The notes below the pieces were generated by a model. It did no database searches, was not told the DNA's origin, and was given only the letters and a program-made list of their open reading frames with translations. Positions 28,250 to 37,764 of a stretch of 41,174 nt of DNA are shown piece by piece. The position numbers and the translations under genes were made by a program. Within the stretch, counting starts at the first letter, position 1; every line of letters starts with the position of its first letter. This stretch comes from Cristatella mucedo (taxonomy: Eukaryota > Bryozoa > Phylactolaemata > Cristatellidae). The DNA lies in assembly GCA_009760855.2 (NCBI GenBank), contig WPIO01000462.1, positions 1-41,174 on the forward strand, given 5' to 3'.

Positions 28250-29380
28250 TGATGGATGCAGCTGTACTCAGGTCACTACTCGAGAAAGCACCACTAGACC
28301 GAGAGAATGAAATTTCTCTTAGGTTATCATGTAACACTTGACAAAGAGAACTTGAGCAATTTCCGCCCAGTTTCACTTCTAAGGTTTCAATCAAATGCCG
28401 TGGAACGAGTCCTGGCAGACCAGCAGAACTTATGCGTTGAAACTTCAAGCCTTGCTCGTAAGTTTCAGTCTGGTTTTAGAACTAATCACCCCCACAGAGT
28501 CAACATTGCTTCGGGTGTACAACAACCTACGTAGGAATGCAGGCATGAGTAGAATCTCTGCTTGTTTTGCTTGATCTTTCGGCAGCTTTTAATATATCTT
28601 CGATCACAAAAGTTCTTCTTGAGCGCCTCTTATCTCGCCTGGGCATCACCGGCACGGCATTGCAACGGTTCAGGTCGTATCTTAGTGGAAGACTCATTAA
28701 TCTGAAATATGGGGTAGCTCAGGGCTCAGTGTTGTGTCCAATTCTTTACACGGTTTACACTCTCCCTCTTGCTGATGTGATGGCCAAGCAAATCTAGGCT
28801 TTCACTTCTATGCGGTTGACACTCAGTTGTACCTTTGCTTTGATCCGTCCCAGCCTTCGAGCACCTCAAACTCTCTCAACTCACTTGCTGCATGTATTGA
28901 TGACATCCACACATGGATGGCAGCACGTTTTCTTAAACAAAACGATGCTAATACTAACTGATTATTTATGAGCAAACCCAGTGAGATTCGGAAATCGTAA
29001 GGACTGGCGCTCAAAATTGGCTCTGCAAGAATATCTCCAGTTGAATCAGCTCGAAATCTAGGTGTCATGTTCCAAAGTGACCTATCGTTAGACGACCACG
29101 TCAGCTTCACGATCAAGTCTGCCTACTTTCAGATACATAGCATTGCTAAAATTCGGGCTTGTTTAGATAAGGATGTCACGTCTAAGTTGACCCATGCATT
29201 TGTGACATCCCATCTTGACTTCTGCAACTCTCTGCTTGCTGGCCTACAGGCCAGTGCAATCAGGCGATTACAGCTGGCGAAAAATTCCGCAGCTAGACTT
29301 GTCTGTCGTGAGCGTCACAGTTGCCAGATCACACCACTTCTCACCGACTTGCACTGGCTACCAGTCAAGCAACGTATCCA
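28250..29380 (+). mobile_element. LINE copy, RT domain, inactive
   Basis: Plus-strand RT blocks occur in order: NFRPVSLL, NAVERVLADQ, FQSGFRTNH, LLDLSAAFN, LSRLGITGTAL, YGVAQGSVL. The catalytic box reads FYAVDT instead of FYADDT, losing an active-site aspartate, and a two-base deletion after ADVMAKQ shifts the frame. The copy runs on through the DFCNSLLAGL-type region and stops abruptly at the KQRI codons near 29380, where a second copy begins. Confidence 0.92.
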
Positions 29381-30230
29381 CCTCAAATTCTCTAGACTCA
29401 CTTGCTGCATGCATTGATGACATACGCACATGGATGGCAGCACATTTTCTAAAACTAAACGATGATAAAACTAACTTACTAGTTATGGGCAAACCCAGTG
29501 TGATTCAGAAATTGGAAAGGCTGACTTTCAAAATTGGCTCTGCCAGCATATCTCCAGTTGAATCAGCTCGAAATACAGGTGTCATATTCCAAAGCGACGT
29601 CTTTTTAGACGACCACATCAGCTCCACAGTCAAATCTGCCTATTTTCAGCTTCATGACATTGGTAAAATTCGGGCTTGTTTAGATAAAGATACCACGTCC
29701 AAGTTGGTCCATGCATTCGTGACATCCCGTCTCGACTTCTGCAACTCACTGCTTACTGGCCTACCAGCATGTGCGATCAGGCGATTGCAGCTGGTGCGAA
29801 ACTATGCAGCTAGGCTTGTCTGTCGTGAGCGTCGCAGTTGCCACATAACTCCACTTCTCGCCGACCTGCACTGGCTACCACTGAGGCAACTGATTGACTT
29901 CAAGGTTTGGTCGCTCACTTTTAGGTCTTTTCACTCTATGGCTCCAGCCTATCTTTCATATATACTACTCCATCAGGCCAAGCATCGTACCACCCGCTTC
30001 TCGGAATCAAACAGTCTGGAAATACCTCGTACGAACGTTAAATCCTTTGGAGACCGTGCATTTAGCTCGTATGCTCCCAAAGCCTGGAACTTCCTCCCGA
30101 CCTGCGTCAGAACATCCGCTGACTTGACCACATTTAAAAGAAACTTAAAACCACACCTATTTAGGACAGCATTTAGTGGGTCCCTGTGATTCGTCCTTGA
30201 TGTGCTTATGCGTGCTGACACTGTGCATTT
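29381..30230 (+). mobile_element. Second LINE copy joined head-to-tail
   Basis: The sequence jumps back to SNSLDSLAACIDDIRTWMAA, an earlier part of RT than where the previous copy stopped. It then reads nearly intact through DFCNSLLTGL, LLADLHWLP, SFGDRAFSSYAP and FRTAFSGSL (end 30189). Codons from 29390 on are open. It ends in the 3' UTR near 30230 without hairpin or tail. Confidence 0.92.
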
Positions 30231-30388
30231 TTTTGCAATTTCATGCATTTTCAATGGCCACAAGAACCAAATCTGCGTTCCAAGATTCAGTAGGTGGGGC
30301 GATAATAGACTCTCCTAGTTACCGCCGCCCCGGCGGCAGTAACATATCAACACATCATCTCCAACGACAATCTTCAAAAAAGAAAAGG

Positions 30389-30557
30389 AAATTCTAGCTG
30401 ATTTAACAGCCTCTTTTATATAGCGACACAGGAGCCTTTAAGGCTATCACCACCGCTTGCAAAAGCGATAAAGAGTCATCTAGCGCAGGATTCGAGCCTA
30501 AGAGCTCGGGACCTCGATCGTGAAAAGTAACCGCTTTGCCTGGTGTGCCATCAGGGC
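30389..30557 (-). mobile_element. tRNA-derived SINE family S1, older copy
   Basis: All blocks of S1 are present on the minus strand. The B box is GGCTCGAATCC, one change from the ideal. Several substitutions in the head suggest an older insertion. Confidence 0.85.
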
Positions 30558-31095
30558 ATCAGCTGCGGAATAACACTTGCTTCCGGTTTTTGTGCCAATG
30601 TAAAAATACTAATTTAAACGTATTCATGACAGCTAAATGAGGAGCTACGGCCTTGGACAGCCGTATGCCGCCGGTTACTGTGAGCTGCTGGGCAGGGCTA
30701 CGAGTTAACGCTTTTTGAGATCGTTTAATAACTACCAGTCCAACGGTTGACCCCGAGGTGGCGCGTCATTATTTTGAAATGATACTTATTTAATGTTTTG
30801 AAGTGATTTTGTGCGATCCCGTTTAGGGCTGAGTAGCTTATATCTACAGTGCCAGACCAGAAAACCGTCGCTAGGTATACGTTGTTTCTCAAAAAATTAC
30901 TTTGTCGAGTTCAATGTTCTACTTCCAGTGCAAAAAGGTCTTACAAATTAATTTTTTATTTTCCATGTTCCGGTCATCTGTCAATAGCCAATCCTTGGAA
31001 TGGCATATATAACATGTTTATATTTTATTAGCTAAATCAAATACAATCGCTACATTTTGCCTATTTTTTTTAGCCATTCCCCCATTCATTATTGA
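30558..31095. other. No recognised feature
   Basis: AT-rich sequence without a supported frame. GAGTTAACGCTTTTTGAGATCG near 30703 weakly resembles 22260-22285. Confidence 0.4.
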
Positions 31096-31099
31096 GAAA

Positions 31100-31265
31100 G
31101 CGGCAGTTCGACCAGGATTAAGGAGGCTGAAGCTGGCCCGGGCATCCGAGACCGCCAGATGAGAACGCCTTTCGGCTACGAACTTTGAACTTTGGTTGGT
31201 TAGCCCGAAACCCGGCTCTCCGTAATGGGAAATCACATCCGCGGCGGCCAGACGTATATACTAGA
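31100..31265 (+). repeat. Dispersed repeat R5, copy 2 (partial)
   Basis: CAGTTCGACCAGGATTAAGGAGGCTG, CATCCGAGACCG, GCTACGAACTT, CTTTGGTTGGTTA.CCCGAAACCC and CCGTAATGG match 24435-24590. Confidence 0.75.
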
Positions 31266-31315
31266 AATGGCGGCCGTACTGCAAATATTTCGAGAATAAA
31301 TCCTAATACTGTTTC

Positions 31316-31995
31316 AGTAACTCACTGCTTGCTGGCCTACCGGCACGAGCAAGCAGGTGCTTACAGCTGGTGCAAAACTCTGCAGCGAGACTTGTCTGTC
31401 GTGAGCGTCGCAGTGGCCACACTGCACCACTTCTCGTCGACCTGCACTGGCTACAAGTCAAGGAACGGATCGACTTCAAGGCTTTGTCGCTCACTTTTAG
31501 GTCCCTTTATTCTTTGGCTCCAGGCTACCTGTCAGATCTACTCCTCCACCAGCCCATGCATCGCACAGCCCGCTTTTCGGAAACTAACTGTTCACCTATG
31601 CCTCGTACGAATCTCAAATCCTTTGGAGACCGTGCATTTAGTTCGTATGCTCCCAAAGCCTGGAACTCGCTCCCGACTTGGGTCACGACATCTCTTGACA
31701 TTGAAGAAGAAATTGAAAACGCACCAATTTATGAGAGCATTTAGTGGGACGCTGCGATTCTTCATTTATGTGCGTATTATGCGTGCTGACACTGTTGCAG
31801 GCCGCCACTGACCGCACTTGCATGCTGACCCTGTGCGTGTCACCCCGAACCACGTCATTCTGGTTGATTATCGACCAATGACCGTCCAATCTTGTTTCCT
31901 TTGCAGCAAATTTAAAGCCCTTAGAAAGAGTTTGAGCTCTGTGAGGGTGCTCTATCAATTGTATTGTGGCTATTATTATTATATGAAATCAAAGT
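31316..31995 (+). mobile_element. 5'-truncated LINE with complete 3' end
   Basis: It starts at the NSLLAGL-type codons (about 31320) and runs through LVCRERRSGH, LSLTFRSLYSLAPGYLSDLL, SFGDRAFSSYAPKAWNSLP to an altered end. The 3' UTR, hairpin variant (AAAGCCCTTAGAAAGAG...GGGTGCTCT) and ATT tail follow. Two overlapping frames show at least one frameshift. Confidence 0.92.
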
Positions 31996-32107
31996 CACAG
32001 TTGTACGATGCCTAGTGTTGAAATATCGGCTACATCGCAATTCAAATATGCAGCGTGGCTGACTGGCCCAGGACATCAGAGGCTATAGCATGAGAACGCT
32101 TCAGAAA

Positions 32108-32195
32108 ATGTGAACTGCCTTGGAAGAGATTAAGTTCACTGAGGGTGCTATATATCAAATGTATTATTATTATTATTATCATCGTCATCATCACG
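32108..32195 (+). mobile_element. LINE or SINE 3' tail only
   Basis: GAACTGCCTTGGAAGAGATTAAGTTCACTGAGGGTGC, ATATATCAAATGTATTATT and an ATT/ATC run reproduce the shared 3' end. Confidence 0.7.
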
Positions 32196-32199
32196 CCCA

Positions 32200-32640
32200 T
32201 TTGCGACACGACGTTCGATAAAATAATTCTAAAATTCGGAATCAATTAAGCTTAGCAAACCGTTAACAACCGGCGTCGCGTCGTTTCGATATTGACATGC
32301 AATATTCGGCCGATAACCTACTTGTAACCTGGTGCAGGTTTTGCCCCGTTTGTCACTCATTTGTCTTCTCGCATGATCTCGCAAATTATCCAAACCTGTT
32401 TGTAAAGTCTAAGAGAAGCGGTGAAACTTTTGCGGATACCACTCCGATGGACCAGTTTTTTTTACCTGAGCGCATTGCTCAATAGAGCATGTTTGCGAGT
32501 ATCACTAACGGTTAGTTTAAAGAAATTAGTGGCGCTGAGTATTGTGCGTGCTTCTGCATCAGTTTCTTAGCGTGATAGCTGTGCGTTTTTGCAAGCTTAC
32601 TAACTAAGAATAAATCACCTTCAATGAACTACTGATTAAC
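32200..32640. repeat. Downstream flank of DUF1647-C, duplicated next to psiB
   Basis: It matches 24765-25350 in order (see the psiB unit), without the SINE. No gene is seen. Confidence 0.65.
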
Positions 32641-32686
32641 GCCTCTTTTGCGGCGAGCTATTTTTCAAGTACCCGAATAGGGATTA

Positions 32687-32744
32687 CCTTAGGTCAAGCC
32701 TAAGGTCAAACCTTAGGTCAAGCCGAAGGTCAAACCTTAGGTCG
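32687..32744 (+). repeat. 12-bp tandem repeat with five AGGTCA-type half-sites
   Basis: Units alternate CCTTAGGTCAAG and CCTAAGGTCAAA. AGGTCA occurs at 32691, 32703, 32715 and 32727, and AGGTCG at 32739, giving direct repeats spaced by six bases. AGGTCA is the core nuclear-receptor half-site. The array is about 180 bp downstream of the DUF1647-C stop codon. Confidence 0.9.
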
Positions 32745-32922
32745 AACCATTCAACTCTGCTGTGTGCTACTCTAGTATGAATAATTACGTTACTATTACC
32801 TGTCGTCATTTGTGGACCTAGTTCATTTCCTGGCGGTAGGAAATGCTCCGAGTGACTCGAAAAAATATTCTCGTCATGAACTGTTACTTAAAACCAGAGT
32901 AAAACACCTTTACTGAATCGTT

Positions 32923-34188
32923 TCAATTGTGTCCTTCACCCGCTGGACAGTGGAGAGCTTCCTTGTCCCCCTTTTCACTCCGCTCAACGTAAAACACTTC
33001 TTTAGCGATTCGATAGCCGTGACCGTGAAAACCCCAAATGTTCGTCACCAATACCGTCATCAGGCTCTGATCAAACCTGTGGCACTTGGCAAAGTCGTTG
33101 ATGCTCCGACCGAACTCGCAACGCCCGGGTGCCATTACCGGAGCGATGCAGCGACGGTCGAGTGCACACGCATAGAACCAGAACAGGAACGTGGAGAAGA
33201 GCTCTCGCGTGTTGGCGACGAGTAGCGAGCCCCCCATACCCGTGGTCGTGTGCTTCAAGCTCTCGTCATCCACGGCAATGTACAAGTACATCTGTGGAAA
33301 CGTCGCCGCCCACACGGAATGACTAGCGTCGCGGAACATGACCATGCCGTGCCGCTCTTTTAGCAGAGACAAAACATGAGTGACATTTGAAGACGTGAAC
33401 CGTATGGAGGCATCAACCCACCATAGGATCGGATTGGATTCGCTAAATGACTCCATGATGACGAGTGGCTTGAAGGCACACGTCTGCAGCGTCGCCACGT
33501 GCTTCGGGTACTTGGAGAAATCGAAGTGCTCGTACGTCACTCTGCAGAGCGTCTTGAGAGTGGCGGCTTGCCCGGCCCTGAGCCCGAGGTCCCAGTAGAT
33601 GATCTGATTACCTGGAAAGAACTTTTGTATGCTCTTCACCAGCACGAGACTCTCATTGAAATGATTGGCGCTCGCGGCAGTGATGAAGGAGAGCGAACGC
33701 AGAAGGTCAAGGTTTCGTAGATCGACGGTGCTCTCGGCCGACGCGAGCGCCGCTTTGACGAGTCGCGAGGGAAGACGCAGAGGCTTCGCCGCCGTGCGGC
33801 ACGCGGTTTTGGGCTCTGTTCCCGAGGCGCCCCTGCTGCCGATGCCGTCACAGCAAGCCGTGTGCCTGACCTCGACGACGTCTTCGCCTTCGCCTGCGGT
33901 CAAGGTCAGGTCACCGATGGCGGGCAGCGTGTCGTTGCAGACGGCCGGAAATCCGGGGAAGCTCATGTCGAACGCTTCTATAGGCTTGGAGAGCCGGTGC
34001 TTCTGTTGCGTGTGCTCGCACGGTTGGTGCCTTTTGCTGAGAAGGACCAGGCCAAAGGCCAAGGCCGCTAGCACGGCGACGAGGACGACGGTCGCTTTCC
34101 ACACTGCCCCGCCGTTTGGCAGTCTGCCGCAGCGGTACGTCATTTCTCGGTCTGCAATTGGGAGCCACGCATGCACCGATGCCACCAC
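32923..34188 (-). CDS. DUF1647-like type II membrane protein, intact copy C
   Basis: This 421-codon single-exon frame is closely similar to copy A over the lumenal domain: FDMSFPGFPAVCNDT, FITAASANHF, YWDLGLRAGQ, FSKYPKHV, KPLVIMES, WWVDAS, and a CHRFDQSLM block followed by LVTNIWGF. A signal anchor spans about residues 32-50. The short N-terminus differs from copy A apart from the ASVHA..L....REMT stretch. Met-16 (codon at 34143) aligns with the conserved REM and is a likely alternative start. A 148-bp tandem duplication lies just upstream of the first Met. FITAASANHF resembles what I recall of the DUF1647 consensus more than FVTGTSADHF of copy A does. As for copy A, secretory-pathway localisation is inferred and enzymatic activity is unknown. 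Confidence 0.88.
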   Translation of the reverse strand: MVASVHAWLPIADREMTYRCGRLPNGGAVWKATVVLVAVLAALAFGLVLLSKRHQPCEHTQQKHRLSKPIEAFDMSFPGFPAVCNDTLPAIGDLTLTAGEGEDVVEVRHTACCDGIGSRGASGTEPKTACRTAAKPLRLPSRLVKAALASAESTVDLRNLDLLRSLSFITAASANHFNESLVLVKSIQKFFPGNQIIYWDLGLRAGQAATLKTLCRVTYEHFDFSKYPKHVATLQTCAFKPLVIMESFSESNPILWWVDASIRFTSSNVTHVLSLLKERHGMVMFRDASHSVWAATFPQMYLYIAVDDESLKHTTTGMGGSLLVANTRELFSTFLFWFYACALDRRCIAPVMAPGRCEFGRSINDFAKCHRFDQSLMTVLVTNIWGFHGHGYRIAKEVFYVERSEKGDKEALHCPAGEGHN

Positions 34189-34199
34189 GTGTGAGTGAG

Positions 34200-34497
34200 C
34201 TTTGCGTCACTGGGGTCACAGGCCGTCTGGCGCCTCGACGGACGGAGCCGCGAGCGAGCGATTGTTCGGTGCCGGCGGGAGCACACAATCGAGCGGCACA
34301 GCGGTTCAAGCGATACAGCGAGCCTCGACCTTGACCTCGACCTCGAGTTTTGCGTCACTGGGGTCACAGGCTGTCTGGCGCCTCGACGGACGGAGCGGCG
34401 AGCGAGCGAGCGATTGTTCGGTGCCGGCGGGAGCACACAATCGAGCGGCGCAGCGGTTCAGCAAGCGATACAGCGAGCCTCGACCGATGTCGCCGCG
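34200..34497. repeat. 148-bp tandem duplication upstream of DUF1647-C
   Basis: TTTGCGTCACTGGGGTCACAG at 34201 recurs at 34349. The two units share GTCTGGCGCCTCGACGGACGG, GATTGTTCGGTGCCGGCGGG and GCGATACAGCGAGCCTCGACC, with small indels in a GAGC run. Because the gene points left, this is its 5' region. TGCGTCA is present in both units. Frames through it are artefacts of duplication. Confidence 0.9.
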
Positions 34498-34872
34498 GGA
34501 GCCTGCCGCGGGCGTGGGAAGGCCTACAAGAAGATGTCAACGCCGACGACGGGTCGCTCGGGCGCACGGCAGCAACTGAGCAGCGCCTGCACGCCCGGCA
34601 GCCTGGGCGCTCTCTGCCATGTTTCTGAATCGAACGGTTAAAATGGTGCTGAGCTGCTGAATTGACATGACGGAAGAGTACCCTAGATAGAACTTCTTGT
34701 TCTGCTTCCAAGGGATTTCTATGCGCATGGTGTGTAGAATGTCTGCCGATGAATGACTTCCTGGCCTTTAACCTTTGACTTTCATTAACTCCTCCGCTCG
34801 GCCTTTTCACTCTCATCGAAAACTCCCAAACTGACCTCGACTTGGCAGGACTTGCCAGATTATGGCCAGATT
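34498..34872. other. No recognised feature
   Basis: Overlapping frames exist on both strands, none with a recognisable motif. An 11-bp direct repeat AGATTATGGCC lies at 34857-34878. Confidence 0.4.
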
Positions 34873-35115
34873 ATGGCCAGAGAGGCCGATGATGTTCGCT
34901 CTGTTCTACTGTTTTCACGCACCACGCTCTAGCTGGAGATCACAAAAGATCATACGAGATCTTACGAGATACCTGACGATATCCGACCTGAGGTCAGGTG
35001 GCAGCATGCCCGCATCTCATTGCAGCCTGAAGAGCTGGATGTCGGCAAAAGAACGACCTTAGCAGCCTACATGATTGCAGCCATGGAGCTACATGACGCT
35101 GAGGTCAGTCGCTGA
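34873..35115 (+). other. Possible gene relic: 80-codon frame with one stop
   Basis: From ATG at 34873 the frame reads MAREADDVRSVLLFSRTTL, hits TAG at 34930, and continues for 60 codons to TGA at 35113, including YEIPDDIRPEVRW and LQPEELDVGKRTTLAAY. The composition is protein-like (charged, amphipathic), unlike the neighbouring repeats, but I do not recognise a family. It could be a decayed exon or chance. Confidence 0.3.
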
Positions 35116-35116
35116 C

Positions 35117-35219
35117 GAAACTTGCTTGTAACTTGAAACTAAAAGCTTAGCTTGCTTCAAACTTTACTTTACACATAGCTTGCCTGAAACTTGCAGCATA
35201 ACTTGCTTGAAACTTGAAA
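35117..35219 (+). repeat. Degenerate tandem repeat of CTTGCTTGAAACTTG type
   Basis: ACTTGCTTGTAACTTGAAAC, TAGCTTGCTTCAAACTTTAC, TAGCTTGCCTGAAACTTGCA and TAACTTGCTTGAAACTTGAA are four diverged units. Confidence 0.75.
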
Positions 35220-35869
35220 AGCGCTGAGAAGAGGACTTGAGCAACTGCCATTAAAACCTCCGACAGCCTCGGTGCACTGTGAAGTTAATGCCTGGCAACG
35301 TATTGAGGCCCAAAGTTTACACCTAACTAGAGTGCCGTGAGGCTTGTTTAATTAACCGGCTGATTCCTGCCTTTATCTGAGAAATAGCTACAGCAATAGA
35401 GGTTACCATGAGTGTACACAATGTTAACAAGCGGTAAAACATACACGAAATAGAGAAGGCAATTAGTCAGGAATGCATCTGCTAATGTGGCTGAGCAACA
35501 TCTTGTTGACTCCAAACGAGGTTTGGACCTTTAACTGACTTCTGCGTGTTACCTTCGGGTGTTACCTCCGCTTTTATTTTCGCTGCAACGGTTCATGAGC
35601 TGTCGTCGGATGTGCTCCTCAAAACAGTACCTGTTTTGCTTGACGTGCGATGTCGCTATTAGTCGATACCTAACTGCGAGCCTTCTTCGACGGTTAAGTA
35701 AGAATCTCCCTGCATCCTGCGTTAACCCTATCGACAGCTCGGCTATCAAACCTGTAACCCATAACTCTAAAGTGCTGATTAGCACTCACTGAGGTAGAAG
35801 CTCACGTGCCGTGCCTCAGCATGTTGTGATAAGTCGACTTGCTCCTTTACTTAGGTCCACTTTAAATTC
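35220..35869. other. No recognised feature
   Basis: Two overlapping frames of about 78 codons near 35550-35790, on opposite strands, carry no recognised motif. The stretch could be the unrecognised 5' part of the LINE that follows. Confidence 0.4.
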
Positions 35870-37080
35870 GAAAAGGCAGTGTCATCCTGTCCGGCTACAT
35901 GCCGACTAGAATGCAAGCCACTTAATCAGCATCGACCAGTTGTCGGACAGCCTCTTAAATTCCATCTGCTAAATTTCCGCTCGCTAACAACAAAGGGGTT
36001 ACTTACCCGAGCTGAGGCAGTCTCGGAGGAGCTAGATGCATTTCTGCTTAGTAAAACTTTGATGACGTCCTGGACCGGTAGGTATCCTATCCTGGTATGG
36101 TACTTCTGAGAATTTATTAAGTGGATTGTTATTCTTGTTATTATTATATCTGAGACCATCCAACCGGGTTCTCTCATTCTTTCAGTCTGATCCGATCTGA
36201 CAAAGTTGTTGGCGGCTGGATTGCCCTTGTTGTTCGTGCTATAATGCGTGCAGTTTCTCGCACGGGTCATCATTTGAATCGGCTAAAAACATCAAAGACA
36301 GTGCCTCTCACTGTTTTGATAAACCGACATCCTGCTGGCTGTCTAAACTTTCCTTATAGAAGAGTTTTTGAAGTTCTTCCCTAAAATTTGTGTGTGCGAC
36401 AGGCCGCTACTAATTGCAGGTGAGTTCAATACTCACGTTGACAACCCTAGAAACAGCCGCGTTCGCTCATTCTTGACTATCTGGAGAAATTTGGTTTGGT
36501 CCAATCGCTTTGTCCAATCCAATTGGTTAATCATACCGCTCACGTCGGTGGCCGGTATCCTAGATCTCGCGATCACTAAGGATGCCTCCCTCCCCCCCCC
36601 CCCCGCTGACCTGTGCACACTGACACTCTTGGATTATCGTTCGGTCTCTTGTGCTGCTCACACTCCATTGTACGTAGAGGGTACTGTCGAATTTGTCTAG
36701 CGACATAACTTAAAAAGCATTGAGCAATACAATTTCTTTTAAATCTGTATGTGATTCGGGTCTTCTCAATCTGCACCCAGACTCGACCGAAAGCCTTGAT
36801 ACCCTAACTGATGCAGTGACGTGACACTCAGGAGTGCTCGGGACAAGCATGTTCCCATTCATTATATCCGTGTACAGAGTCGTTGATATTCCCTTCAATT
36901 TACAAAACAACTTCAAGAGACGCGTAGTATTAAGCGCAGGAATTAACGCCGTTTTAAGAAGTCGTGGTCTCTGATGATGATTTAGTCACTTTCAAAGACT
37001 TCCTTCGAGTCCATATCCGTAAGCTTAAAAAGCCAAGGCTTTATTCACTCGAAAACCAAAGTCCTGCCAGTCAGACCGTA
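35870..37080 (+). mobile_element. LINE 5' part: endonuclease domain, decayed
   Basis: The plus strand encodes LKFHLLNFRSLTTKGLL and EELDAFLLSKTLM at 35960-36060, the start of an APE-type endonuclease. At 36400-36560 follow PLLIAGEFNTHVDNP and LTSVAGILDLAITKD, the GDFN and LDL-VI-T blocks. The catalytic GDFN is GEFN here and several frames are broken. It is the only clear endonuclease region in the window. Confidence 0.8.
36592..36604 (+). repeat. C13 homopolymer
   Basis: Thirteen consecutive C within the decayed endonuclease segment. Similar runs lie at 25740-25750, 26869-26878 and 40667-40680. Confidence 0.95.
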
Positions 37081-37324
37081 AACAAATTTATATGACCGTA
37101 CATAATTTACTGGGCCAATGCTGAGAGGTCTGACTCCCCAGATTTTAACGGCTCAGCTGAAATGCAGCCTTTCTTACCAAAACCAATATGCACATTCGTG
37201 CCTCCATGAAGCCCCTCCGAGTAAAGCAGTTGCGGAATCGCAACGCATGACCTTACTTAAAAGATTCTCCGGGGTTTCTGCATTCGATGCGGCTACCCTA
37301 AAAAGGTCTAGCAAAAAAAGCTCG

Positions 37325-37640
37325 TCTCTCAACCGCCCTCGACACGCCGAACATGTCCGAACATGTCCGGTCAGCGCGTGAGAGCTTACCTTCCGCAATT
37401 CACGTTCACGACACCGCCCCGCCGCTGCTCCGTCATCAGGGCTGCAAGCGAGCGAGCGCGCGCGCGCGACCCCGACGCTGCTTCGTCGCTCCGCGCCGCG
37501 GCAGCTTGGGCCACGTACTGCCGCCGCGGCCGCCGCTGGCGCAGGCGCTTAGCCGCCGACGCAGATACGACACCATGCAAATACGATACGGAGATGCGAC
37601 AACACTGCGGCCATCTTCTGCCGTAGCTGCAGCGCTCTCT
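37325..37640 (+). repeat. GC-rich dispersed repeat R1, copy 4
   Basis: It shares TACCTTCCGCAATTCACGTTC..ACACCGCCCC, GCTGCTCCGTCA, GCTTCGTCGCTCC and the ATACGGAGATGCGACAACAC block with 22505-22770. It carries two tandem p53-type half-sites at 37349-37368. Confidence 0.75.
37349..37368 (+). promoter_or_regulatory. Two tandem perfect p53-family half-sites
   Basis: GAACATGTCC is repeated twice with zero spacer. Both decamers fit RRRCWWGYYY completely, making a canonical full site. No function is shown. Confidence 0.55.
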
Positions 37641-37713
37641 CGCCGCTTGGTGGGCCAGGCGCGACTGCCTTAGCTGTGAGGCGTCACGTGAGTAAGTCTT
37701 TCATTCATTCATT

Positions 37714-37752
37714 CCGCTGGCTTCAAGGCCGACGCAGCCTTGAAGCCAGCGG
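37714..37752. repeat. Perfect 16-bp stem, 7-nt loop
   Basis: CCGCTGGCTTCAAGGC (37714-37729) and GCCTTGAAGCCAGCGG (37737-37752) are exact complements around CGACGCA. It lies about 15 bases from the tail of the next LINE. Confidence 0.9.
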
Positions 37753-37764
37753 CTGCCGCGGAAC

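Noticed and set aside
34195-34641. Several overlapping frames upstream of DUF1647-C
   Set aside because: They arise from the 148-bp tandem duplication and are present in multiple frames at once.
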